Assembly: GCA_016458225.1 (NCBI GenBank)
Contig: JAEMGR010000001.1
Span: 558,001 to 622,000 of the forward strand
Origin: Myxococcaceae bacterium JPH2
Lineage (GTDB): Bacteria; Myxococcota; Myxococcia; Myxococcales; Myxococcaceae
Length of the DNA: 64,000 nt
Direction of reading: 5' to 3'
The position numbers and the translations under genes are program-made. Of the stretch, positions 36,389 through 45,619 are shown piece after piece (position 1 is the stretch's first letter; the number at the start of each line of letters is the position of its first letter). Below the pieces are notes generated by a model. That model was not told the origin of the DNA, made no database searches, and saw only the letters and a program-made list of their open reading frames with translations.

Positions 36389-36424
36389 AAGGCCCCGTGC
36401 TCCCTCCGTGGAGCGCGGGGCCTT
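36389..36424. terminator. Strong hairpin terminator between clpA and the chemosensory operon
   Basis: AAGGCCCCGTGCTCC (36389-36403) and GGAGCGCGGGGCCTT (36410-36424) form a 15-bp stem with one G-U pair and a 6-nt loop, 24 bp after the clpA stop. The MCP gene ends at 36456 on the other strand, so the hairpin can serve both. Confidence 0.8.
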
Positions 36425-36455
36425 CGTCTTTCGAGCGAGCCGCTTCATCCCCGCG

Positions 36456-38087
36456 CTACGCCGGCTTCGACTCGGACTCGACGCGGTAGCTCTTCACCGC
36501 GCTGGTGAGCTGCTCGGAGATGATTTGCAGCGTGGTGGCGGCCTCGCCCGTGGAGCCGATGCGGGCCACCGTCTCGTCCATCATCTTGGACAAGTCGTTC
36601 ACTGCCAGGGTGATTTGGTTGATGCCCACGTTCTGCTGATTCACCGCGGCGGCAATCTGTCGCACGGCCGCGGCGTTGTCCTGGACGATGGAGGACAGCT
36701 CGCGCAGGTTCTGCCCGCTGTTGCGCACCTGCGTGAGGCTCGCCTCCATGCGCTCGGCGCCGCGCTCGGTGTCGCGCACGGCGGCGGTGACGGAGTTGGC
36801 GATGTCATCCAGCAGCTCGCGCACCTGCGTGGTGGCCTGGATGGACTGGTCCGCGAGCGCGCGAATCTCTCGCGCCACCACGCCAAAGCCCTTGCCGTGC
36901 TCGCCCGAGCGCACCGCCTCGATGGCCGCGTTGAGGGCCAGCATGTTGGACTGGTCCGCCAGGTCCTTCACCGTCTGGGTGATGCCGCCAATCTGCTGCG
37001 TGCGCTCGCCCAGGCTGAGAATCTTCTCCGCGATGGCGTTCACCTGCGCGCGGATGTCGTTGAGGCCGACCATCGTCTGCTCGATGGACGCCTCGCCCGC
37101 GCGCGCCAGGTTGTCCGCGCGCTCGGCCACGCTCAGCACGCCCTCGGCCTTCTGCGCGGCCAGCATGGACGTCTGTTTGATTTCCTGCGCCGTCACCTGC
37201 GTCTCCTGGAGCGCGGCGGCCTGCCGGGAGATGGTCTGCGCCTGCTCGGTGGAGGACGTGTTGAGGTGCTCGGTGGACTGGGTGAGCGCCGAGGCCGCCG
37301 TCTGGAGGTTCAGCGTCACCTCGCGCAGCTTGTGCACCATCTGCGAGAACGACGTGGCGAGCCGCCCCACCTCGTCCCCGCTCTGGACCTGGATGGGGCG
37401 CGTGAGGTCTCCGGACGCGACGATGTGGCCCGCCACCGAGGTCAGCTCGCTCAGGGGGCGCACGATGCTGCGGCCGAGCAGCGCGGAGGCCACCACGCCC
37501 GCCACCACCAGCAGCAGCGCAAACAGCAACATGCGCTGGCGCAGCGACACCACCTGCGCGTCCACGTACTCGCGGGCCATGCCCACGTGCACCGTCCCCA
37601 GCCGGCCCTGCGCCACGGGCGCGGCCACGTCCAGCGCGCGCAAGCGGCGCCCCGCCACGTCCACCTCCACCGAGGCCAGCACGCGGGTGCCGCCCTTCTC
37701 CACGCCGCCGGCCACCTTCGCGCCCGTGGCGAGCCGCAGCGCCTCCGGGAAGCTGTCGCCGCCCAGCGAGTGCACCGTCACGTAGCCCGTGGGGTCCTCG
37801 ATGAAGATGTAGGACAGGTCCTCGCGCGAGCGGAACGCCTCCAGCAGCGGCTGAAGCGAGCCCATGCCCGCGGACACGCCCTGCTCGGCCGCGATGGCGA
37901 GGCTCAGCGCCACCGTCTGGCCCTCGCTCGCGTGGCGCTCCGCCAGGTCATCTCCCAGCTGGCGCGTGGCGATGAACGTCAGCAGCACCGCCACCGTCGC
38001 GCTGACCGCGGCCGTGACGAGCACCAGCTTGGGCGCCAGCCCCAGCGACTGACGGAAGGGCGTGACGAGCGGATTCGAACGATTCAC
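36456..38087 (-). CDS. Methyl-accepting chemotaxis protein
   Basis: 543 residues from GTG at 38087. TM1 is at about residues 19-43 ([20 protein letters not shown]), TM2 at about 186-206, and a periplasmic domain of about 140 residues lies between them. A HAMP domain follows ([20 protein letters not shown]), then the coiled-coil signalling domain with the hairpin tip [20 protein letters not shown] and [20 protein letters not shown]. There is no NWETF-like CheR-binding tail. It is the last gene of the che operon, 73 bp after cheB. The ligand is unknown. Confidence 0.95.
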   Translation of the reverse strand: MNRSNPLVTPFRQSLGLAPKLVLVTAAVSATVAVLLTFIATRQLGDDLAERHASEGQTVALSLAIAAEQGVSAGMGSLQPLLEAFRSREDLSYIFIEDPTGYVTVHSLGGDSFPEALRLATGAKVAGGVEKGGTRVLASVEVDVAGRRLRALDVAAPVAQGRLGTVHVGMAREYVDAQVVSLRQRMLLFALLLVVAGVVASALLGRSIVRPLSELTSVAGHIVASGDLTRPIQVQSGDEVGRLATSFSQMVHKLREVTLNLQTAASALTQSTEHLNTSSTEQAQTISRQAAALQETQVTAQEIKQTSMLAAQKAEGVLSVAERADNLARAGEASIEQTMVGLNDIRAQVNAIAEKILSLGERTQQIGGITQTVKDLADQSNMLALNAAIEAVRSGEHGKGFGVVAREIRALADQSIQATTQVRELLDDIANSVTAAVRDTERGAERMEASLTQVRNSGQNLRELSSIVQDNAAAVRQIAAAVNQQNVGINQITLAVNDLSKMMDETVARIGSTGEAATTLQIISEQLTSAVKSYRVESESKPA

Positions 38088-38160
38088 AGGGGCACCGAGA
38101 GACGAGCGTCATCGGGAGCGCGCGGGGCGGACAGCGGGCGCGGAAACAGTCGAGCGGGCG

Positions 38161-39234
38161 TCATGGGGTGGAACCTCCCCCATCCGAGCCCTGCGCCCCT
38201 CGGTAGGGCGGGCGCATGCAGCTCTGGAGGATGAGGTTCGGCACCGCGGACAGCGGCACGGAGCGGTCGGTGGCCTTCATCTCCATGGCGGCGCGGGGCA
38301 TCCCGTACACCACGCTGGTGGCCTCATCCTGCGCGAAGGTGACGCCGCCCGCCTCGCGGATGGCGACGAGCCCGCGCGCGCCGTCGTCGCCCATGCCGGT
38401 GAGCACGCCGCCGCCACAGCGCCGGCCATACGCCGCCGCCATCGAGGCCAGCAGCACGTCTCCCGAGGGACACGGGCCGCCCTTGTTGCGCTGGAGCCGC
38501 GCGAAGCCGCCGCTGTCCACCAGCAGGTCGTGACCATCCAGCGGGAAGTAGATGCGGCCGGGCTCCAGCCGCTCGCCATCGCGCGCCATGCCCACCACCA
38601 TCGCGGACACCTGGGACAGCCACCGCACCATGCCCTGCGTGAAGCCCACGGTGATGTGCTGCGCGATGAGCACCGGCACGGGCAGGTCCGCCGGCAGCTT
38701 GGACAGCACATCCGCCAGCGCGGGAGGTCCGCCCGTGGAGGCCACCAATCCAAAGGCATCCACCCGAGCCCCCGCGGGAGGAGGCGGCGCCGAGGCGGGG
38801 CGCGGGCGTCGCGAGATGACGGGCACCTCCGCCATGAGGCACACCGAGTGGGCCAGGTCCTTGCCCCACTTGCGCAGCTCGTCCACGTTGGTGACGTTGG
38901 GCTTGCCGATGAGCTCCAGCGCGCCCGCGCTCATGGCCTGGAAGCCCAGGTCCACGCCGCGCTGCTCCGCCACCGCGCTCACCACCAGGATGCGCGCGGG
39001 CGACTGCGACATGATGGCCGCGATGGCCGCCGGACCATCCAGCCCCGGCAGCAAGAGGTCCATCGTGATGACGTCCGGGCGCAACAGCCGCGCGAGCTGC
39101 ACGGCGCGGTTGCCGTCCGCGGCTCGGCCCACGACCTCGATGCGCGGCTCCTCGGTCAGGAGCGCGGTGACGGTGTTCGCCATGGTGGGCGAGTCGTCCA
39201 CCACCAACACCCGGATGGGACGCTTCGCGTTCAA
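38161..39234 (-). CDS. cheB: Chemotaxis response regulator methylesterase CheB
   Basis: 357 residues starting at TTG (39232-39234). That codon overlaps the cheA stop (TTTGA) and has AAGGGGAG 6 nt before it, so I prefer it to the longer reading. Receiver domain: VLVVDDSPTMANTVTALL, phospho-Asp in VITMDLLLPGLDG. Methylesterase domain: Ser in LVASTGGPPAL, His in AQHITVGFTQGM, Asp in TGMGDDGARG. CheB removes methyl groups from receptors when phosphorylated. It works with the MCP downstream and CheR upstream in the operon. Confidence 0.95.
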   Translation of the reverse strand: MNAKRPIRVLVVDDSPTMANTVTALLTEEPRIEVVGRAADGNRAVQLARLLRPDVITMDLLLPGLDGPAAIAAIMSQSPARILVVSAVAEQRGVDLGFQAMSAGALELIGKPNVTNVDELRKWGKDLAHSVCLMAEVPVISRRPRPASAPPPPAGARVDAFGLVASTGGPPALADVLSKLPADLPVPVLIAQHITVGFTQGMVRWLSQVSAMVVGMARDGERLEPGRIYFPLDGHDLLVDSGGFARLQRNKGGPCPSGDVLLASMAAAYGRRCGGGVLTGMGDDGARGLVAIREAGGVTFAQDEATSVVYGMPRAAMEMKATDRSVPLSAVPNLILQSCMRPPYRGAQGSDGGGSTP

Positions 39235-41393
39235 ACGCGACTCCCCTTGCGGCTCATGACGTCGAGCACCTCGGCCAACAGCCGTCCCGCCGCGCACTCG
39301 CGCTTGCTGAGGAAGCCGTCGGCACCTGCCTGCAGTCCTCGCTCTCGCGCGGACGCGCTGTCGTGCGCGGACACCAGGATGACGGGCAGCGCGCGCGTCT
39401 CCTTCCGGTCCCTCAAGTGGGCGATGAGCTGCGTGCCGTCCATCTCTTCCATGTCCAGGTCGCAGATGACCACGTCGTAGGTATCCGCCTGCAACCGCTC
39501 CAGGGCGCGAGCGCCGCTGGCGGCCAGGTGCACCGTGAAGCCACCGGCCTCCAGCATGGCCCGGTGGAGCGCCCGCGCGGTGAGCGAGTCATCCACCACC
39601 AGCGCCCGGCGGCTGGCCGCGCCCACCGTCGTCTTCTCCGTATCCCCCACCACCCAATCCGGGCGGAGGATGAGCAAGAGCTCGCCGCGGCTGAGCGTGG
39701 CCGCGCCCTGCCAGGAGGGCACGTCGCGCACCTCGGCGGGCAGCGGGCGGATGACCAGGTCCCGGTCCCCCACCACCGCGTCCACCGCGAGCGCCACCCG
39801 GCGCCCACCGCTCTGCACGATGAGCAGCGGCTGTCCCTCGGCCGGGGCCGCGGGGGCGCACAGGCCCAGGCGCGCGCCCAGGTTCACCACCGGCAACAGC
39901 TGCCCCTGGTACTCCAGATGCGCGCGGCGCTTGCCCACCCGGAGCGCCTCGAGGCGCGCCAGCTGCGTGGCCTCCACGGCCAGCATGGGCAGACCCACCA
40001 GTTGCTCCAGCGCGCGCACCACCAGCACCGGCGAGCTGCCCAGGTCCACCGGCAACGTCAGCACGAAGCGCGTGCCCTGCCCCGGCGTGCTCGCCACCTC
40101 GATGCGGCCCTGGAGCGACTCCACCGCCGCGCGCACCGCGTCCAGGCCCACGCCGCGCCCGGAGGTGTCCGTCACATCCGAGCGCGTGCTGAAGCCCGGG
40201 CGGAAGATGAGGTCGCGCACCTGATTGTCGTTGAGCCGCGAGGTCTCGTCCGCGCTGGCCACGCCGCGCTTCTCGGCCGCCCGGCGCACCGCGCCCAGGT
40301 CGATGCCGCGCCCGTCGTCGCTCGCCTCCAGGTACAGGAGGTTTCCCTGCTGCTCGATGCGCAGGGTGAGCGCGCCCTCGTGGTGCTTGCCCGCGAGTTC
40401 GCGCTCTCCGGGCAGCTCCAGGCCGTGGTCCACCGCGTTGCGCAGCAGGTGCACGAGCGCGCCCTGGAGCTTCTCCAGCAGGCGCCGGTCCAACGACACC
40501 TCCGCGCCCACCACCGACAGCCGCGCCTCCTTGCCCAACTGCCGCGACAGGTCGCGCACCATGCGCTGGAGCGGCTCGAGGATGGTGCGCACCGGCCGCG
40601 TGGTGATGGCCTTGAGGCCGTCCTCCAGCGCGTCGACGATGTCGCTCGTCTCCTCGCCATCGGTGCGCAGCGAGCGGCCCGTTCCCGACAGCAGCGTGCG
40701 CGCCTCGGCCGTCTCCGCCAGGAGCCCTTGCCGCGCGAGCAGCGTCGCCACCCGCTCCAGCTCGCGGCTGCGCTCCTCCACGCGCAGGCGGACCTCGCGC
40801 AGGCGCTCCACCTCGCGCATCAGCGCCGTCACCTGCCGCGCGCTCACGCGCCAGCCCGCCTCGGCCGTCTCGCTGAGCGCTTCCGTCATGGCCAGCGCCG
40901 CCGCCTCCGCCGCGCCCGGTCCCGCGACGGAAGGCGCCGTGAGTTCGGCACCACCGCTGGGGTTTCTCGTCGCGCCTGCCAGCTCCGGGGCCGGCGCATC
41001 CGCCACGAGCTGAGCCAGGGCCGCGGCCGGGTCCGGGAGCTGCTCGCCTCGGCCATCCGCGTGCGCCTGCGCGCGCAGCATGAACAGGTCCAGCCCATGC
41101 AGCAGCGTGTCCACCAGCCCGCGCGGCATCTTCTGCGTGCTGGCCTTCACCGGCGCGAGCGCATCCTCGAGCCGGTGGGCGATGTCGCTCAGGTCCTGCA
41201 GCCCCAGCGAGGCCGCGCTGCCCTTGAGCGTGTGCAGGTGGCGCCCCAGCCGCACGTAGATTTTCCCGAGCGCCTCGGACTCCAGGCCATCGCGCTCGAT
41301 CTCCAGCAGGTCCATGGTGACCTTCTGGATGACCTCCTGGGCCTCGGCGGCGAACCCGACGACCAACCCCTGCAACATCGCGTCAACGGCCAT
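39231..41393 (-). CDS. cheA: Hybrid chemotaxis kinase CheA-REC
   Basis: 720 residues. Hpt domain with phospho-His in RHLHTLKGSAASL (His54). There is no obvious P2. Dimer and ATPase region: LLRNAVDHGLELPG, SDDGRGIDLG, FRPGFSTRSDVTDTSGRGVG. A CheW-like P5 domain follows (residues 450-575), then a C-terminal receiver with Asp in VVICDLDMEEMDGTQ and Lys in GFLSKRE. The fused receiver, as in FrzE of Myxococcus, suggests a phosphate sink or direct output. It overlaps cheW by 11 bp upstream and cheB by 4 bp downstream. Confidence 0.95.
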   Translation of the reverse strand: MAVDAMLQGLVVGFAAEAQEVIQKVTMDLLEIERDGLESEALGKIYVRLGRHLHTLKGSAASLGLQDLSDIAHRLEDALAPVKASTQKMPRGLVDTLLHGLDLFMLRAQAHADGRGEQLPDPAAALAQLVADAPAPELAGATRNPSGGAELTAPSVAGPGAAEAAALAMTEALSETAEAGWRVSARQVTALMREVERLREVRLRVEERSRELERVATLLARQGLLAETAEARTLLSGTGRSLRTDGEETSDIVDALEDGLKAITTRPVRTILEPLQRMVRDLSRQLGKEARLSVVGAEVSLDRRLLEKLQGALVHLLRNAVDHGLELPGERELAGKHHEGALTLRIEQQGNLLYLEASDDGRGIDLGAVRRAAEKRGVASADETSRLNDNQVRDLIFRPGFSTRSDVTDTSGRGVGLDAVRAAVESLQGRIEVASTPGQGTRFVLTLPVDLGSSPVLVVRALEQLVGLPMLAVEATQLARLEALRVGKRRAHLEYQGQLLPVVNLGARLGLCAPAAPAEGQPLLIVQSGGRRVALAVDAVVGDRDLVIRPLPAEVRDVPSWQGAATLSRGELLLILRPDWVVGDTEKTTVGAASRRALVVDDSLTARALHRAMLEAGGFTVHLAASGARALERLQADTYDVVICDLDMEEMDGTQLIAHLRDRKETRALPVILVSAHDSASARERGLQAGADGFLSKRECAAGRLLAEVLDVMSRKGSRV

Positions 41394-41928
41394 GGCGCCC
41401 CCCAGTGTCCCGCTCGGAGAACAGGCGCTTCAGGTCGATGAGGTGGATGAGCTGGCGGTCCGAGGTGAAGATCTCCATCACCGCGCCCTCCGTCCGCGCG
41501 CGCGCGGCCTCCACGGCCGCCAGGGGCAGCGTGGTGGGACGCGGGATGGCCTCGCAGTCGAGGGCGCACAGCTCACCATCGCCCTTCTCCACCACCAGCA
41601 GGACCGCGGGGTCCTGGCGCCAGCCGTGTCCGCCCAGGAGCGACGCGAGGCTGAGCGCGGAGAGCACCTGACCCTGGAAGCGCAGCACCCCGATGACCGC
41701 GGGCGCGGACAGCGGCACCGGCGTCACCATGCGCAGGGGCAGCGCGGCGCGCAGCGACTCCAGCGGCAGCGCGTAGCGCTCCTCGCCCAGCGGGAACTCG
41801 GCGATCCAATGGACCGCCTCCTCGACGGTGTTCTCGCCTCGCTCACGCAGCCGGGCAGCGCGGCGCGCCAGCAGGTCCCTGGCCTCGGCCTCCTGGGCCT
41901 CCTCCACCATCCGCGGAGTGACCTTCAT
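41383..41928 (-). CDS. CheW-like coupling protein
   Basis: 181 residues. The first 40 are a charged helix (VEEAQEAEARDLLARRAARL), followed by a CheW domain: EFPLGEERYALPLESLRAAL, VIGVLRFQGQVLSALSLASL, AVLLVVEKGDGELCALDCEA and FTSDRQLIHLIDLKRLF. It couples receptors to CheA. It overlaps cheR by 4 bp (ATGA) and cheA by 11 bp. The N-terminal helical extension is unusual for CheW and may be a docking element. Confidence 0.9.
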   Translation of the reverse strand: MKVTPRMVEEAQEAEARDLLARRAARLRERGENTVEEAVHWIAEFPLGEERYALPLESLRAALPLRMVTPVPLSAPAVIGVLRFQGQVLSALSLASLLGGHGWRQDPAVLLVVEKGDGELCALDCEAIPRPTTLPLAAVEAARARTEGAVMEIFTSDRQLIHLIDLKRLFSERDTGGRHGR

Positions 41929-43145
41929 TCGAGCGACCCCAGGTTGAGGTAGGCGTCCGCGGACGCCTGGTAGAAGCGCGCCGGCAGGGCCTCGGGGCCC
42001 TCCACCAGCGCATCGGGAGGAAGCTGACAGGCGCGCGCCCGGAGGGCTCGCATCAGCGGAAAGGCCGCGTCACGGGCCCCGCCGCGCTCGCGCAGGAGCG
42101 CCAGCTCCAAGAGCCCGGGCAGATAGTCCGGGGCCTGCTTCACGAGCGACTCCAGCACCGCGGCGGCCCCAGGCTCATCGCCCTCCTCGATGCGCTCCAG
42201 CGCGTCCAGGTGCATGCGCGAGGGCATGGGCGGAGGCGCCACCAACGCGGGCGGAGGTGGAGGTGGCGGAGACACGCGCCGAGGCGGAACGGGGCGCGGC
42301 ACGGGCGCGCGCACCGGAGGAGGCGGCGCCAGCTCTCCGGGCAGCGGGCGGCGGAAGGCCTGAAGCTCGGGCGGCCCCTCACGCACCAGCCCCGCCGGCA
42401 CGCGGTCCACCTCCACGGTGCCCAGCATCAACATTCCCCCGGGCACGAGCGCGCTCGCCAGGTGCGCGATGGCCACGTCACGCGCGGCCGTCGAGAAGTA
42501 GGTCAGCACGTTGCGGCAGAGGATGAAGTCGAAGTGCCCCCAGCGCTCCAGCGGCGGGGCCAGCAGGTTCGCCGGGGCGAAGTGGGTGACGCGGCGGACC
42601 GCCGGGTGGATGGTGACGTGCCGGCCATCCGGCTCGGCCATATAGAGGGGAAACAGCTGCGGGGCGGACTCGCGCCGAGACCACGAGCCGTACGTCGCGC
42701 GGCGCGCGGTCTCCAGGCTCGCCTCGTGGATGTCGGTGCCCAGCACCTCCACGGCGACGCCCGCGGGGGCGCACGCCAGGAGGCACGCCGCCAGCGAGTA
42801 GGGCTCCTCGCCGCTGGCGCATCCGGCGCTCCAACCGCGCAGCATCAGCCCACCCCGCCGCAGCGCCGCGGGGATGCCTTCGTGCGCGAGGAACCGGAAG
42901 TGCTCCGGTTGCCGGAAGAAGTACGTCTCGCCCACCAGCACCGCGCGGACGAGCAGCGCGGCGAGCGGCGAGTCAGGCCGGAGCAGCTCGCCCAGCATCT
43001 CGCCCACGGCGCGCCCGCGCGCCAGCTCCGCGCGCACCACGCGCTCCATGGCCTCTCCCGCGATGGCGTCGTCGCGGAAGCCGGTCGTGGCGGCCACCAC
43101 CTCGCGCGCGCGGGCGAGGAGCCGGGGGTCGAGCCCTCCGCTCAT
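41925..43145 (-). CDS. cheR: CheR methyltransferase with proline linker and C-terminal helical domain
   Basis: 406 residues from ATG at 43143-43145, overlapping the upstream stop (ATGA). CheR core: VGETYFFRQPEHFRFLA, WSAGCASGEEPYSLAA, VLGTDIHEASLETARRA and FDFILCRNVLTYFS. Residues 270-310 are a proline-rich linker, and the last 95 residues look like TPR-type helices (LERIEEGDEPGAAAVLESLV). CheR methylates glutamates on receptors, and CheR-TPR fusions are known. The tail may link it to other proteins of the array. Confidence 0.92.
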   Translation of the reverse strand: MSGGLDPRLLARAREVVAATTGFRDDAIAGEAMERVVRAELARGRAVGEMLGELLRPDSPLAALLVRAVLVGETYFFRQPEHFRFLAHEGIPAALRRGGLMLRGWSAGCASGEEPYSLAACLLACAPAGVAVEVLGTDIHEASLETARRATYGSWSRRESAPQLFPLYMAEPDGRHVTIHPAVRRVTHFAPANLLAPPLERWGHFDFILCRNVLTYFSTAARDVAIAHLASALVPGGMLMLGTVEVDRVPAGLVREGPPELQAFRRPLPGELAPPPPVRAPVPRPVPPRRVSPPPPPPPALVAPPPMPSRMHLDALERIEEGDEPGAAAVLESLVKQAPDYLPGLLELALLRERGGARDAAFPLMRALRARACQLPPDALVEGPEALPARFYQASADAYLNLGSLE

Positions 43146-44008
43146 GCGCTCCGCTCCACCTCCACCGGCGCCAGGAGCGTCGGCAGCTCGCGCAGGAGGC
43201 CGCGCGCGATGAACACCTTGGGGTCCAGGATGGGCTGGTTGCGGCCACCCACGCGCAGCATCCCGATGAGGCCCTCGCGCAAGAGGCCATGGTCGGCGCC
43301 GCCCACCGTCTCGCGCCGGTCGATGTCCGCCGCCGCGTACTCCTCGGGGTCGCGCACGGTGTCCACGGCGAGCGCCAGCGCCACGCCATCCACCTGGATG
43401 ACCACCAGCATGCGCTCCACGAGCGGCACCTTGTGCACAAGCCCCAGCCGCTGCGCCACGTCCAGCACGCACACCGGCGCGCCGCGCAGCTCCACGTAGT
43501 CGCGCAGGTACGCGGGCCCGGTGGGCATCGGCCGCGTCTGTGGCTGCAGGAGCACCTCGCGCACCGCGTCCAGCGGCACGGCGAACTCCAGGTCTCCCAC
43601 CGACAGCCGAAGCACCAGCAGCGAGCCCGTGCGCATCCGGCGCCGCGCGCTCGCGAGCGCGTCACCCACCGTCTGCAGCAGCTCGTCCGCGCGGAAGGGC
43701 TTGGCCAGGAACGCCTCGGCCCCCAGCCCCATGCACGCCTCCGCGCGCGACTTCTCCGAGGAGATGATGATGACCGGGATGCCCGCCAGCACCGGATCCG
43801 CCTTCATCCGCTGCAGCACCTCGTCGCCGTCCATCTCCGGCATGGACAGGTCCAGCAGCATGGCCGCGGGCTGCAGCCGGCCCACCTTGTCCAAGGCCTC
43901 GCGCCCGTTGCTGGCGGTGTGAATGGTGTAATGGCCCGAGAGGATGGCCCGCTCCAGCGCCAGGATGGCGTCGCTGTCGTCGACGAGCAGCAGGGACGGC
44001 AGGCTCAC
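43142..44008 (-). CDS. REC-CheW fusion (CheV-like, reversed domain order)
   Basis: 288 residues. N-terminal receiver (LLLVDDSDAILALERAIL, Asp in MLLDLSMPEMDGDE, Lys in FLAKPFRADELL), then a CheW domain from about residue 130 (VLRLSVGDLEFAVPLDAVRE, DYVELRGAPVCVLDVAQRLG, LVVIQVDGVALALAVDTVRD). Standard CheV proteins have CheW first and REC last. It may adjust receptor coupling by phosphorylation. It is 3 bp after the receiver gene and overlaps cheR by 4 bp. Confidence 0.92.
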   Translation of the reverse strand: MSLPSLLLVDDSDAILALERAILSGHYTIHTASNGREALDKVGRLQPAAMLLDLSMPEMDGDEVLQRMKADPVLAGIPVIIISSEKSRAEACMGLGAEAFLAKPFRADELLQTVGDALASARRRMRTGSLLVLRLSVGDLEFAVPLDAVREVLLQPQTRPMPTGPAYLRDYVELRGAPVCVLDVAQRLGLVHKVPLVERMLVVIQVDGVALALAVDTVRDPEEYAAADIDRRETVGGADHGLLREGLIGMLRVGGRNQPILDPKVFIARGLLRELPTLLAPVEVERSA

Positions 44009-44011
44009 GGA

Positions 44012-44389
44012 TCAGGTCCGGGGCAGGAACTGGCGGACGGTCTCCGTCAGCTCATTGTGAGACACCGGCTTCTGGATGAACGCATTGGCCCCGGCCTCCG
44101 TGCCCTTCTGCCGGAGGTCCACGCTCTTCTCGGCCGTCAGCAGGATGACGGGCACCACCCGCACCAGGGGCATGCTGCTGGCCCGCAACTCCTTCACGAA
44201 GGTGATGCCGTCCATGCCCGGCATGTTGATGTCCGCGATCACCACGCTCACGGGCACAAGCCGCACGAGCTGCAATGCACGCGCGGCGTCGTCGGCCTCG
44301 ACAATGCCTACCTTCAAATTCATCAGGTAGATCTTGAGGATGTTGCGGACGGTCGGGCTGTCGTCGACCAGCAAGACGTTGGTGCTCAC
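44012..44389 (-). CDS. Single-domain receiver, first gene of the che operon
   Basis: 125 residues from GTG at 44387-44389; an upstream GTG at 44407 would add six residues. Receiver motifs: VLLVDDSPTVRNILKIYL, Asp in VIADINMPGMDG, Thr in VILLTAEKSVD, Lys in FIQKPVSHNEL. CheY-like, probably the diffusible output or a phosphate sink of the CheA. A GC-rich inverted repeat (44406-44439) lies directly before the start and would fold in the mRNA leader. Confidence 0.9.
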   Translation of the reverse strand: MSTNVLLVDDSPTVRNILKIYLMNLKVGIVEADDAARALQLVRLVPVSVVIADINMPGMDGITFVKELRASSMPLVRVVPVILLTAEKSVDLRQKGTEAGANAFIQKPVSHNELTETVRQFLPRT

Positions 44390-44405
44390 TGTGCCACGGC
44401 TCCTC

Positions 44406-44439
44406 ACGCCGGCCCCGCGGAGTGCGGGACCGCCGGCGT
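44406..44439. repeat. Inverted repeat upstream of the che operon
   Basis: ACGCCGGCCCCGC (44406-44418) faces GCGGG (44424-44428) and GCCGGCGT (44432-44439). The arms pair as 8 bp (outer) and 5 bp (inner) with a 3-nt bulge. It precedes the first gene of the operon, 17 bp from the GTG, so it may be a leader hairpin affecting translation or a site left from promoter architecture. Confidence 0.4.
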
Positions 44440-44547
44440 TTCTTCGCAGATCCTACCGTGAGCACTCTCGCGGGAGAAAGCGGCACGGGCGCGACCCGGT
44501 GCGAGACCGGACAGCCGAGTGACGCAAGCCCCCTTGATTCCGCGCCG

Positions 44548-45381
44548 CTAGCCCTCGGACGGCTTGCCAGGGGCCGAGGCGGTCGCCGCGGACTCGGCCT
44601 GCGCGTCCACCGGTGGCGCACCCACCGCGTGGTATCCACCATCCACGTGGACCATCTCGCCCGTCGTGGAGGGCATCCAGTCCGACAAGAGGGCACAGGC
44701 CGTGCGCGCCACCGCGTCGTGGCTGTCTTTCTCGCTCCAGCCCAGCGGCGCCTGCTGGCCCCAGCCCTGCGACAGGGCCTTGAAGCCCGGGATGCCCTTG
44801 GCGGCCACCGTCGCCAGCGGCCCGGCCGCCAGCGTGTTCACCCGGATGCCCTTGGGGCCCAGGTCACGCGCCAGGTAGCGCACCGTGGCCTCCATCGCCG
44901 CCTTGCACACACCCATCCAGTCATAGATGGGCCACGCCATGCGGTTGTCGAAGTCCAGCGCCACGATGGAGCCCCCGCGCGGCATCAGCGGCAGGCACGC
45001 CATGGCCAGCTCCTTCACCGAGAACGCGGAGATGCGGAACGCCGTCTGCGCGCTCTCCCAGGGCGTATTGAGGAAGTTTCCGCCCAGGGCGTCCTCGGGG
45101 GCATAGGCGATGGCGTGCAGCACGCCGTCCACCCGGTCCCACCGCTGGCGCAGGGCCTCGGTGAGGGCGGGAAAGTGCGCGGGATTGGTGACATCCAGCT
45201 CCAGCACCTCCATCCCGGGCTTGAGGCGCTTCGCGCTCCGCTCGGTGAGGGACTTGGCCCGGCCAAAGCCGGTGAGGAGGACGTCCGCGCCCTGCGCGAT
45301 GGCGTGTTCGGCGACGCCATAGGCGATGGACTGAGGGGTGAGCACCCCGGTGATGAGCAGCTTCTTGCCCTGGAGGAGCAT
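44548..45381 (-). CDS. fabI: Enoyl-[acyl-carrier-protein] reductase FabI (InhA-like)
   Basis: 277 residues from ATG at 45379-45381; the upstream in-frame extension is not supported. SDR-like fold with LLITGVLTPQSIAYGVAEHA as the cofactor loop of FabI enzymes, GFGRAKSLTERSAKRL as in InhA, HAIAYAPEDALGG, and the catalytic Tyr and Lys in YDWMGVCKAAMEATVRYLAR, with AGPLATVAAKGIPGF as the substrate loop. The order and motifs resemble mycobacterial InhA more than E. coli FabI. It completes fatty-acid elongation in the cytoplasm with NADH. It is divergent from sucA across 238 bp. Confidence 0.93.
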   Translation of the reverse strand: MLLQGKKLLITGVLTPQSIAYGVAEHAIAQGADVLLTGFGRAKSLTERSAKRLKPGMEVLELDVTNPAHFPALTEALRQRWDRVDGVLHAIAYAPEDALGGNFLNTPWESAQTAFRISAFSVKELAMACLPLMPRGGSIVALDFDNRMAWPIYDWMGVCKAAMEATVRYLARDLGPKGIRVNTLAAGPLATVAAKGIPGFKALSQGWGQQAPLGWSEKDSHDAVARTACALLSDWMPSTTGEMVHVDGGYHAVGAPPVDAQAESAATASAPGKPSEG

Positions 45382-45619
45382 CGGCGAGAGCCTCGAGAGG
45401 GGGAAAAGGGATTGGAGCGGGCTGTCTAGCACTCCTTCCGGCCGGGAGGGGTGAAAGCCCGCCCGCCTTTTATGGGGAGTGGACGTGAAGTTGCGCTCAC
45501 GTGGGGCATGACTCCTCCTGTTCTCCCTGGAAAGGCCGTCTGGTCGCCCCCCGGGGGCTCAACAAAGGTGCGGCGAAAACCCCCCAACGGGGCGCCCTTC
45601 CAGTAAAAGACGGCCCGCC

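Noticed and set aside
36408-38234. 608-codon plus-strand frame opposite the MCP gene
   Set aside because: The MCP signalling hairpin is intact on the minus strand; the plus-strand product is His/Arg-rich noise.
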